Below are positions 49,608-58,608 of a stretch of DNA of 64,000 bases, piece by piece; within the stretch, counting starts at the first letter, position 1; every line of letters begins with the position of its first letter. The translations under genes were made by a program, and so were the position numbers. Origin of the DNA: Russula earlei (lineage: Eukaryota > Basidiomycota > Agaricomycetes > Russulales > Russulaceae); assembly GCA_025769875.1 (NCBI GenBank), contig JAGFNK010000079.1:86538-150537 (forward strand). The letters run 5' to 3'. Below the pieces are notes generated by a model, which did not search any database, was not told the DNA's origin, and saw only the letters and a program-made list of their open reading frames with translations.

Positions 49608-49830
49608 ATGTCCAACAACCTTAAAGTCCCTATTGAAAAGTTAGCCACCAATGACAGCAATTGGGTCACTTACCATGATTGCATGATGTGGACCTTCCAA
49701 TCCTGAGGACTGATGGAGCACCTTACTGAAGTCAGCATTATAGTGGCACACACTGCTATTGGAAATGTGGGCCACTTGATGCTGCAAGTCCAATGGGACA
49801 TGGACAATGCCATGGTGAAATAACTGATAG
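49608..49830 (+). pseudogene. Copia-type gag N-terminus remnant
   Basis: MSNNLKVPIEKLATNDSNWV, then TYHDCMMWTFQS, an in-frame TGA at 49704-49706, then GLMEHLTE. The order 'xNWxxYHDxMxWxxxSxGLxxHL' is the start of copia (Ty1) gag (DUF4219/UBN2-like region). Further on WDMDNAMVK fits the same family, followed by another stop. Only about 75 codons remain and no protease, integrase or reverse transcriptase follows, so this is a relic cut off by the element to its right. Confidence 0.65.
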
Positions 49831-50010
49831 GAGCTTTTGACTTTTAGCAGTGGGTTGGATGATCAAGAATTACCATAAAAGGCAATTGGGTTGGCAAGAG
49901 AATAGGGGGTTCAATCACACATTAAATTACACATATAAGCGAGTTACTGTCATTTTCACATGACCTTGCACTTGCCATTTTTGGATGTCATTTCAAGTGC
50001 AAAATCAAAA

Positions 50011-50472
50011 CTGCTATATCTCAACAGCTTCTAAACAGATTGCCTTGAAACTTTGACAGTAGAACCTTATATACTGTATCTAGGTGCAGCTAAAATATGG
50101 GAGCATAATATTCAGTTCTTGAAATGTCAATTTTCAGGTGCTGACATGGGTGCAAAACTTTGAACTGCCATATCTCAACTGTTTCTCAATCGATTGACTT
50201 GAAACTTCGACAATGGGATCTCATGTACTGTATCTAGGTGCAGCCCAAGAGTTGGGGTCTAATTCCTAGTTCTTGAAGTTTCGAATTTTGGGTGTGATCT
50301 GAGTGCGAAATTTCGAATTGCCATATCTCAACCGTTTCTCAATAGATTGCCTTGAAACTTGGACAGTAGAGCCTTATATACTGTGTCTAGGTGCAGCTAA
50401 AATATGGGAGCCTAATGTTCAGTTCCTGAAATTTCGATTTTTGGGTGCTGATCTGCATGCAAAATTTCGGAC
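50011..50472 (+). repeat. Three tandem units of about 154 bp (left arm)
   Basis: Units start at 50011, 50165 and 50318, with a fourth start at 50473 that breaks off after about 15 bases. Each contains TGCCATATCTCAAC, TTGCCTTGAAACTT or the like, TATACTGTATCTAGGTGCAGC and a GTGCAAAATTT-like end. Neighbouring units differ more from each other than from their partners in the inverted right arm. Confidence 0.9.
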
Positions 50473-50485
50473 CTGCCATATCCAT

Positions 50486-51018
50486 ATGATCCCTCCCGGC
50501 CCGCTCCTTTGTTACTACTTCCTTTGCTCTTATCCTGAGCACACTCTACGAGCCTGGTCAAGGATATATGGGCCACTCTTCTCTATCTGGATGGGTAACC
50601 AGCTCTTTGTCATGATTTCGAATGCACGAATTGACCTGCTGGTCAATAACGGCGCCATGCAGATGATGTTTCCTCTGCAGGTGACAGCATCAATGGATTG
50701 CCATGCAGCTACTTTCCCTCAAGGCCATCCAAGGATACTCCTCTGTCTTTCATTATGAAACCCACATCTTACCTCGATCAATGTATCACCAAACAAAGAA
50801 GGGAGTATTGCCAATCAGCCCAGCAAACTTCGTCGGTCAGTTTGTCTTGAAGTAGGCAACTACATCTCTTGTCTTTGCCTCTATGTGGAGGGTCTAATAG
50901 ATGCCATGTGTTACTTGCAGTAACAATATCGTTTGCAACATGGACAGGTTCCACTCTAGATCCTCTGACAGAGCATGTGCTAGTGATCACTACTGAGTTA
51001 ATGAATCTCACAGGTAAC
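50486..51018 (+). pseudogene. Cytochrome P450 fragment
   Basis: Residues after the left arm read MIPPGPLLCYYF, then YPEHTLRAWSRIYGPLFSIW, MGNQLFVMISNARI and LLVNNGA: a P450 N-terminal region (PPGP hinge, YGPxFSxWMGxQ). Further on come MQLLSLKAIQGYSSV, HYETHILPRSMYHQTKKGV and PISPANFVGQFVL. A GT-AG intron is still visible near 50850-50929, followed by FATWTGSTLDPLTEHVLVIT with ELMNLTG. The membrane anchor, the I-helix, EXXR and the haem Cys are all missing, and there are internal deletions and a frame change. It is a 5' third of a gene, intron included, so it was copied from DNA rather than mRNA. Confidence 0.8.
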
Positions 51019-51654
51019 TTGTTCATCCCCAGTCATGGGCCTTCCTCCTTACTATGATTATCCCCCTCGCCACCATCTTCCACTCACACATCTTCCGCTC
51101 GCACTCTCACAAGGTTGTGGAGCCTTCCAATATCGCCCATAGGCACCCAAATGAGCATGTCACCTCGCCTGAGCCTCTGCGGAGATGTCAAGTCAAGGAA
51201 CATGGCAAACATACACCAAATCATACACGTGCATCCTCACCATCCCTCCCTGACAGCCGCAAACTGCGCTGACTCAAGTTATAAATCATTCTCCTGTTGA
51301 TCCCACAAGCAGTTGCCGCAGCTCCATGCTTGTTGCTGCTGGTGGTCCCAGTGCCAGATGTGAGAGCGCGTCATCGTGCCACCTCCTGACCTTGACCTCA
51401 AGGAAAAGTGTCCACTGATAACTTGGATACAGAACCCCCCCTCTCGCCCCCACTCAATTCCTTCATGCCCCTTGCAATGGCAGGAGGACTGGTGACATTC
51501 TCCCTGATGTCCACCCACGACAGATTTTCCTTTAACCCTGTTTGCTTCTGGGGCGACACATTGACCTGCGCTGAGTCGAGCAAGGTCAGTCCTTGTCCGG
51601 CTCTATGAACCCAAGTGTGCCCTTCTAAAGAGGCCCTTCCCAATATCAACTACA

Positions 51655-51960
51655 ATGAGCGTGGACTCGTCAGATGAGGATGACAATGGTGGTGGGCTCC
51701 CAGCTTCTGGCCTCATGGCACCCTGGGAGGTACTGCGTGGGTTGGCTGATGTTGCCATTCAATGGGCTGCCAAGGCAAGTCAATGCAAACACCCTTTCAG
51801 CTTATTTCATTCTTATGCTGCCGTTGTAGGAGAGTGGCGAAGCAAGCGAACCGCAAAGTCACATGAGGTCGCCTTCTCCAGACCCTAGGTCAAGATGTCA
51901 ACCATCCAAAAAATGGAGGGTCCATCAGATGCCATGGCACCCCATGTCCTCAAATTCCCT
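51655..51960 (+). pseudogene. Fungal Zn2Cys6-type transcription factor fragment
   Basis: DEDDNGGGLPASGLMAPWEV, LRGLADVAIQWAAK, then an intron 51775-51829 with a GC donor (AAG|GCAAGT), then ESGEASEPQSHMRSPSPDP and RSRCQPSKKW. A frame change follows, then APHVLKFPDG. This resembles the region just before the fungal-specific regulatory domain of a basidiomycete Zn-cluster factor family (the MAPWEVLRGLADVAI and SPSPDPRSR blocks). The zinc cluster itself is not present nearby. It is a genomic fragment with its intron kept, like the P450 piece. The family match is from memory and should be checked. Confidence 0.55.
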
Positions 51961-52011
51961 GACGGTATGCAAAACCTCCTCTAAGCAGTCCTGTAAGGTG
52001 TCTGAGCCCGC

Positions 52012-53040
52012 TGACCAGGAAACTCACATGACTTGCACTTGCCCCCACCTCCCTCACGTCCCTTGCCCACACATCTTCCTTTCCCTTTGTCTCTCGTCTC
52101 CCTTCCCCTCATATCATCCCTCCAACTATTGTCATTCCTTTCCCTCTTTTCACTTACCTCTCACATGCTCCTCTCAATGTCATTCCCTCGCATCGCCCAC
52201 TCTATGCCCAGGAACAGTGACGACACCTCAGCTCAATCGCCTCTGACTTCACCCACTCCTCACGCTCCCTCATCTACATCCATCCCCTGTGCCACTAGTA
52301 TCTTTGTCTGCTTCATGCTCCCCACCCTTTCATCATATCGCTCTCACCCGTCATTGACTCCCTTTCAATCCCACTCCCACCCCTTTTGTCATTGTCTCTC
52401 AAGCATCGTCCTCACCCCCACCACGCACATATGTACGGACTTGGATGACACATGCACAGACATCATTGCCACTCAATCTGAGGGCTTGCTGCCCACAGCA
52501 CCTCAGCCTGTCGTCCTCGCCACACCGCCCCATGCTCATGGACTTGCAGTTGGAGCAGTAGGATTCTTATGCCATTGTCTTCTCATCCATGTTTTTGATT
52601 ACCTAGTTCTCACCCCACCTTTCTTCTACAGTATTTAAGGCTAGTAGCTACAGTCTTGAATAGGAGGGAGCTTTTGCCTCTGTGTTAAAACATCTCATCT
52701 GCCTGTGTGAACCATTCCCTTGAGAACACACACACACCCTCTCTTGTGCATGTGTGTGCATTGCATTCTGGGGCACAACCTTGCTCTCCCCTGCTCCCTT
52801 CCGCTCCTACCTGCCCTCAGATCAAGCCCCACAGACTCCGCATGCCCGACCTGGCACGCTACAGTCCAGAGACCTGCTATTGTCCCGCCAGTGATGTTTT
52901 CCATCTGTCCCACTGTATTTTCCTTGCTGTGGTTGCACGCTACAGCTGTAAATAGTCATGTGTAGAGATATCCTATCATGCTCGGGGTTGGTCAGCACCC
53001 CAAAACATGAAAATTCAACAAGTGAAACCCATTATTTGGC
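52012..53040 (+). other. Pyrimidine-rich interior of the element, no gene recognised
   Basis: Dominated by C/T runs to about 52640, which leaves a 201-codon frame of Pro, Ser and Leu with no motif. A TATTTAAGG-like word at 52633 followed by GAATAGGAGGGAG may be a relic promoter or LTR fragment. A CA-rich simple repeat lies at 52727-52737. At the right end, 53040-53055 is the perfect palindrome CTGTATCTAGATACAG, where a bit of the forward unit meets the start of the inverted arm. Confidence 0.45.
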
Positions 53041-53059
53041 TGTATCTAGATACAGTACA

Positions 53060-54021
53060 TGTCATGAACCATTCTCCGGAGAGGGCCCTTGAAGGACCCT
53101 TCCTTATAGGAGGAAACCTAGCCTCTATGGTGTCACCCTGTTCACACGAGCAAAAGGGGTGAGTAGAGGTGTCCACAATATCGCGCGTGCATTGTTGCGC
53201 GAGCGATTCTCGGCACAATCGACATACAGCAAGCCCCACTTAAAAGCAACCCTTCTAGCAACAAAGGACAGTATTAGGACCTTCCTAAGGACCCTTTGGA
53301 ACGACTCTAGGAGCTCTACAATAGGCACTAACCTAGTATCAAAGGCCCTACAACGCGTTATTAGACCAACTCTAATAACTATAGAACGAACTATAAGGCA
53401 ATGCTAAGGACCTTAATAGAAGTATTAGGGTCGACTCTAAGGACCCTAATAGAACTATATAAGGGCCTTATAAGATAACACTACTCCCTAACCAAATTAC
53501 AAGTCCTCAAATGACTGGCCCTAAACTAACTAACAGAAAATGAATCAGGTGCTTGCACGTGCACTAAAGCAGTGAACATGTGGACAATGAAAGCTCTTAC
53601 TCATCAGGAGAAGCCTTCTTACTCAGCAGCTTACTGAGCATGACTGAGCATGCTCAGTAAGCGCACTTTGACTTCTTACTCATCACTCTATTGTGCTCGA
53701 TAACAAGGTTATGACTTGTTCCACATTTAGCAGTTCTCTTGTAGTATATAAGCGCTCAATAAAGTAGCGGACAGTCCTCAGACTGTCCATTTGTTTACGG
53801 CATTCTCTATCCCTGGGATACTCCTTTAAGGACCGTCCCCTTGTGACTATCCTGGCCTCTTCCCTGCGTGACTGCTCTACTCTCACAGTAACAGTACCTC
53901 TCTGGTATTTGTTACTACTCTGGACTCTACTCTTTGCCCACGCGGTCTTGGACATCTATCGACTCGTCTTTGAGCTTATCCCTCGCTCTTGAACTGGATA
54001 GTTCAATAGTGAGTCCTGACA
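53060..54021 (+). mobile_element. Solo LTR, family B (copy B1)
   Basis: 962 bp, ends TGTCATGAACC and GTGAGTCCTGACA, flanked by the exact 5-bp duplication GTACA (53055-53059 and 54022-54026). TATA-like GTATATAAGCGC at about 53736 and AATAAAG downstream show plus orientation. It sits in the right inverted arm of the large element, so it is younger than that element. The hairpin GGACAGTC-CTCA-GACTGTCC at 53769-53788 sits near the expected transcript start. The superfamily cannot be read from the LTR alone. Confidence 0.9.
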
Positions 54022-54026
54022 GTACA

Positions 54027-55175
54027 TGAGATGACACTGTCCAAGTTTCAAGCCAATCCATTGAGACATAGTTGAGATATGGCAGTTTGAAATTTCGCAT
54101 GCAGATTGGCACCCAAAAATCAAAACTTCAGGAACTGAACACTAGGCTCCCATATTTTAGCTGCACCTAGACACAGTATATAAGGTTCTACTGCCCAAGT
54201 GTCAAGGCAATCTATTGAGAAATGGTTGAGATGTGGCAGTTCGAAATTTCGCACTCAGATCACACCCAAAAATCGAAACTTCAAGAACTAAGAATTAGAC
54301 CCCAACTCTTGGGCTGCACCTAGATACAGTACATGAGGCCCCTTTTACCAACCAAGAATTCTTGAATCTTGAACTTGGATTTCGGGATTTTCTGAGAGTG
54401 ACAGGAATGACAGGTGTGATGTAAGTGACATAATAAACTAATATGAGTCTATTTCAAATATGAGTTATTTTCTGGTGTGATTTGCTGGGTTTACATGTGA
54501 TATGTAAAATATTTTTTCTAACCCTTCCTTCCACTCCTTCCAAGTGGGGTATTGCAAGCATGTCATTAAGGCAGAATATGTGTCACCAATGTGTGGGTGC
54601 ACATCTTTGTGCAAATTTTGTATGTGCAGCTCTGGTGAAAATGGGGCTGCAAGCACCCAGATGTTGAGCTCAAGTTAGACTGCTTGACTCCCACTTTGAC
54701 GCTGACACATCATGTGTAACCCCAAATATGTGAATATGCAAATGACAACAGAAAAAAATGCATATTAATTTATTATATACATCATATCACTTACATCACT
54801 CCTGTCACTCCTGTCACTCCTGGAAAATCCCGAAATCCAAGTTCAAGTTCAAGATTCAAGAATTCTCGGTTGGTAAAAGGGGCCTGAGATCCCATTGTTG
54901 AAGTTTCAAGTCAATCGATTGAGAAACAGTTGAGATATGGCAGTTCAAAGTTTTGCACCCATGTCAGCACCTGAAAATTGACATTTCAAGAACTGAATAT
55001 TATGCTCCCATATTTTAGCTGCACCTAGATACAGTATATAAGGTTCTACTGTCAAAGTTTCAAGGCAATCTGTTGAGAAGCTGTTGAGATATAGCAGTTT
55101 TGATTTCACACTTGAAATGACATCCAAAAATGACAAGTGCAAGGTCACATGAAAACGACATAACAGTAACATAAC
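54027..55175 (-). repeat. Inverted right arm, 154-bp units (interrupted by a MITE)
   Basis: About three and a half units in reverse orientation, with TTGAGATATGGCAG-type unit ends. The third counted inward from the outer edge is followed by the TACTGCCC variant. The MITE at 54337-54884 splits one unit at ACATGA/TGAGATCCC. Taking out the MITE with one TGA restores the unit exactly. Confidence 0.88.
54337..54884. mobile_element. 548-bp MITE, PIF/Harbinger-like, with TGA target duplication
   Basis: Terminal inverted repeats of about 110 bp begin GGCCCCTTTTACCAACC on both ends and continue through AGAATTCTTGAATCTTGAAC and GGATTTCGGGATTTTC to GTGATGTAAGTGA. The copies differ by a few indels (an extra TTGAAC and an extra GTGACAGGA on the right). 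Flanks are TGA on each side (54334-54336 and 54885-54887). No coding capacity. A GGCC-type terminus with 3-bp duplication is typical of Tourist/Harbinger MITEs, although their usual target is TWA, not TGA. Confidence 0.82.
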
Positions 55176-55453
55176 TACTTACCTTTTTCTCCTACCAAAT
55201 TAAAAACAAATGTTATCCTGTTTCCAATTGACTGGTGCATCATCTGCCCCATCCGCTCCATCTGCCACTTCTGGCCCAAGTGCCCTATGCACAACACAAC
55301 ATTTAAAGTTCAGGCATGCCCCTTCAAAGATCATTGCCAATTCTGGAAAGAGGGGAGGTTTTAATTATGACCAGGAGCACGGCGGGTACCCCATGGAATG
55401 GCCAACATGTTAGGATTCAGTTTGCGTTCTTGTCTGCTTGCTTACCTCATTGC
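55176..55453. other. Unassigned sequence between inverted arm and LTR-A4
   Basis: AT-rich at first, then a small C/T-rich part. A short frame (55210-55413) has simple Ser/Ala/Pro composition (SAPSAPSATSGPSAL) and reads into HAPSKIIANSGKRGGFNYDQ, without a family I recognise. The same stretch resumes after the solo LTR at 56283. Confidence 0.4.
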
Positions 55454-56282
55454 TGTCAAGACATGTACTGCTGATCACTAAGGACTCAGGAGCAGGTGGG
55501 CAAGGGTCGGAACAGATGGTATGTGGCATAAGCGGTGTTGAACAGGAGGATGAGCCAAATGACAAGGAGGTACCAGATGGGGACTGGTAGGTGTTGCAAG
55601 AGACAAAGGCGAAGGCTAGAGGCCAGTGTAGCGAGGGGGCTTTAGACAAGGCGGTCGTTGAAGAATACCTTGGAGGCGAGGGGAATCTTTAGACTGAGCG
55701 GTTGCAGGGGAGTACCCAGGAAGATGAGAGTATCACAAATGGACAGTCTGACGACTGCCATACTTCATTGGGGTTTATATACAGTGTACAGGGTCGATTA
55801 CAAAGAACTGGGACTATTCTAGACTCTTTGGTACCATCCAATAGGACTACAGAGGCATAAACTTGCTTGTGTCAAGTTCCAGGCTTACTGAGCGCATTAC
55901 TGATCATTGTGGAGTGATGACATCATTATGATGTCACTGTGGAGTGCTTAGTGAGCCTATGAGGTCACTGTGGAGTCACTCAGTCAGCCATGATGTCATT
56001 GGAGCCTTGATGATGTCAGATGAGTTATGCAACAGTTTCTAAGAGTTTGTGCTGCTGTTTCAGGTTCCTGGTGGCTGGGTGACCAAGTGGCTGCCACGCG
56101 ATGATTACCCGATTAGGAAACAGGTGCCTGGTCGTGTTATAGTGCCTTTGCAATAGTGATATCTTGCACCACAGGAGGGATAGCCCAGAAAACGGAAGGG
56201 AGTTGGTAATGCAAAGTGAGAGAGGTCTCTCTTGAGTGAAATAGGACCATCTACGGCCAGGACCTGGCCTTGATTCGTAACA
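55454..56282 (-). mobile_element. Solo LTR, family A (copy A4), inverted
   Basis: 829 bp. On the plus strand it starts TGTCAAGACATG and ends GATTCGTAACA, the reverse of the family-A form TGTTACGAA...CTTGACA. The flanking 5-bp duplication ATTGC is exact (55449-55453 and 56283-56287), so this is a solo LTR left by recombination between the two LTRs of a full insertion. Confidence 0.92.
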
Positions 56283-56481
56283 ATTGCTTACTGTTTGATG
56301 ACAGATACTAGGAAAGGATGACTCATGTGTGAGTCATTTCTGATGCTCTCGAATTGCACTCTACAGTTTTGGATACTACTGGTTCTCAGCTATGTGCTCC
56401 CCGAGTTTCGTACAAATCAGATCAGCTGTTATTGAGATATCATATAAATACTCTGATGTACCAACAGTTGAGTCTTACACT

Positions 56482-56914
56482 TGTCATGAACCATTTCCCA
56501 GAGAGGGCCCTTGAAGGACCCTTCCTTATGAGAGGAAACCCAGCCTCTATGGTGTCACCCTGTTCACATGGACAAAAGGGGTGAGTAGAGGTGTCCACCA
56601 TATCACACGTGCATTGTTGCGTGAGCAATTCTCAGCACAATTGACATACAGCAAGCCCCACTTTATGGCAACCCTTTTAGCAATAAAGGACAGTATTATA
56701 GCCTCCCTAAGGACCCTTTAGGATGACTATAAGTGCTCTACAATAAGCACTAACACAATACTAAAGACCCTACAACATGTTATTAGACTGACTCTAAGGA
56801 CCCTAATAGAACTATATAAGGGGCCTTATAGGCAACTATATTCCCTGAACCAAACTACAAGTCCTCAAATGACCGGCCCTAAACTAACTAGCAGTAAATG
56901 AATCAGATGCTTTG
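56482..56914 (+). mobile_element. Family B LTR, 5' part only (copy B2)
   Basis: Starts TGTCATGAACCATTTCCC and follows B1 closely to about AATGAATCAGATGCTT. It then stops where copy B3 begins in the other direction. Its 3' half is not found in the window. The missing part was probably lost when B3 inserted here and later recombined (inference). Confidence 0.8.
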
Positions 56915-57744
56915 TGTCAAGACTCACTGTTGAACTATCCAGTTCAAGAGTGAGGGGTAAGCTCAAAGATGAGTTGATAGATGTCCAAGACTGCATGGGT
57001 GAGAAGTAGAGTTCAAAGCAGTAGCAAATACCAGAGCAGTATAGTTACTGGTAGAGTCAAGCAAGTACGCAGGGAAGAAGCCAGAATGGTCACAAGGGGA
57101 CGGTCCTTAAAGGAGTATCCCAGGGTTGGAGAGTGCTGTAAATAAATGGACAGTCTAAGGACTGTCTGCTACTTTATTGAGTGGTTATATACTACAAGAG
57201 AACTGCTAAATAGGGAATAAGTCATAACCTTGTTATCAAGCACAATAGAGTGATGAGTAAGAAGTCGGAGTGTGCTCACTGAGCATGCTCAGTCATGCTC
57301 AGTAAGTCGCTGTGTAAGAAGGCTTCTTCTGATGAGTAAGAGCCTCTACTGTTCATGCGTTCACTGCCCTAATACATGTGCGAAGCACCTGATTCATTTG
57401 CTGTTAGTTAGTTTAGGGCCGGTCATTTGAGGACTTGTAGTTTGGTTCAGGGAATATAGTTGCCTATAAGGCCCCTTATATAGTTCTATTAGAGTCCTTA
57501 GAGTCAACCCTAATACTTCTATTAAGGTCCTTAGTATTGCTGTATAGTTCGTTCTATAGTTATTAGAGTCAGTCTAATAACATGTTGTAGGGTCTTTAGT
57601 ATTGTGTTAGTGCCTATTGTAGAGCACTTATAGTCATTCTAAAGGGTCCTTATGGAGGCTATAATACTGTCCTTTATTGCTAAAAGGGTTGCCATTAAGT
57701 GGGGCTTGCTGTATGTTAATTGTGCCGAGAATCACTTGTGCGAC
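56915..57744 (-). mobile_element. Family B LTR, inverted and truncated (copy B3)
   Basis: Begins TGTCAAGACTCACTG (reverse of the B1 end) and runs as the reverse complement of B1 to GCCGAGAATCACTTGTGCGAC. It is then cut by the start of LTR-A1. Roughly the first 130 bases of the B sequence are missing and do not reappear beyond A1. Confidence 0.82.
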
Positions 57745-58577
57745 TGTTACGAACCAAGGCCCTGCAGGTCCTGGCCATAGATCGTCCTATTTCACTCAAG
57801 AGAGACCTCTCTCACTTTGCATTGCCAACTCCCTTCCATTTTCTGGGCTACCCCTCCTGCGGTACAAGATATTGCTATTACAAAGGCACTATAACACAAC
57901 CAGGCACCAGTTTCCTAATTGGGTAATCATCGCGTGGCAGCCACATGGTCACCCAGCCACCGAGAACCTGAAACAGTGGCACAAACTCTTAGAAACTGTT
58001 GCATAACTCATCTGACATCATCAAGGCTCCAATGACATCATGGCTGACTGAGCGACTCCACAGTGACCTCATAGGCTCACTAAGCATTCCACAGTGACAT
58101 CATAATGATGTCATTGCTCCACAATGATCAGTAATGCGCTCAGTAAGCCTGAAACTTGACACAAGCAAGTTTATGCCTCTGTAGTCCTATTGGATGGTAC
58201 CGAAGGGTCTAGAATAGTCCCAATTCTTTGTAATCGACCCTGTACACTGTATATAAACCCCAATGAAGCATGGCAGTCATCAGACTGTCCATTTGTGATA
58301 CTCTCATCTTCCTGGGTACTCCCCCGTGACCACTCAGTCTAAAGATTCCCCTCGCTTCCAAGGTACTCTTCAACAACCGCCTTGTTTAAAGTCCTCTCAC
58401 TACACTGGCCTCCAGCCTTCGCCTTTGTCTCTTGCAACACCTACCAGTCCCCATCTGGTACCTCCTTGTTGTTTGGCTCGTCCTCTTGTTCAACGCCGCC
58501 TTCACTGTGTATCATCTGTTCCGACCCTTGCCCACCTGCTCCTGAGTCCTTAGTGATCAGCAGTATGTGTCTTGACA
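57745..58577 (+). mobile_element. Family A LTR without target duplication (copy A1)
   Basis: 833 bp, TGTTACGAACC to GTGTCTTGACA, with TATATAAACC at about 58250 and the partial hairpin GGCAGTCATCAGACTGTCC at 58272-58290. Its left flank (GCGAC) is B3, its right flank (TCTGG) is a different sequence, and the two do not match. This is what unequal recombination between two LTR-A copies at different sites would leave. Confidence 0.88.
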
Positions 58578-58608
58578 TCTGGACAGTCTCTCATCATTCC
58601 TGTATTGA

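Larger units (their letters stand above)
49935..55175. mobile_element. Large element with long inverted arms of 154-bp tandem units
   Basis: The left arm (about 49935-50472) and the right arm (53046-53059, 54027-54336 and 54885-55175 once insertions are taken out) are inverted copies. They match unit by unit: flank, then unit 1 (AAAATATGGGAGCATAATATT), unit 2 (CCCAAGAGTTGGGG) and unit 3 (AAAATATGGGAGCCTAA), in mirrored order. Between them lie a P450 relic, a transcription-factor relic and pyrimidine-rich DNA, but no transposase was recognised. The outer ends lie near GTTACTGT (about 49945 and, inverted, 55165); a target duplication was not found. It resembles a non-autonomous DNA transposon carrying host gene fragments. 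A chance inverted duplication cannot be excluded. Confidence 0.6.

Noticed and set aside
50011..50472. 154-bp tandem units as a CRISPR array or rDNA spacer
   Set aside because: The genome is a eukaryote, there are no short repeats with unique spacers, and the units are mirrored in the right arm of an element.
52033..52638. 201-codon Pro/Ser/Leu-rich frame as a membrane protein
   Set aside because: Arises from a long C/T-rich tract; no stable hydrophobic pattern or motif.
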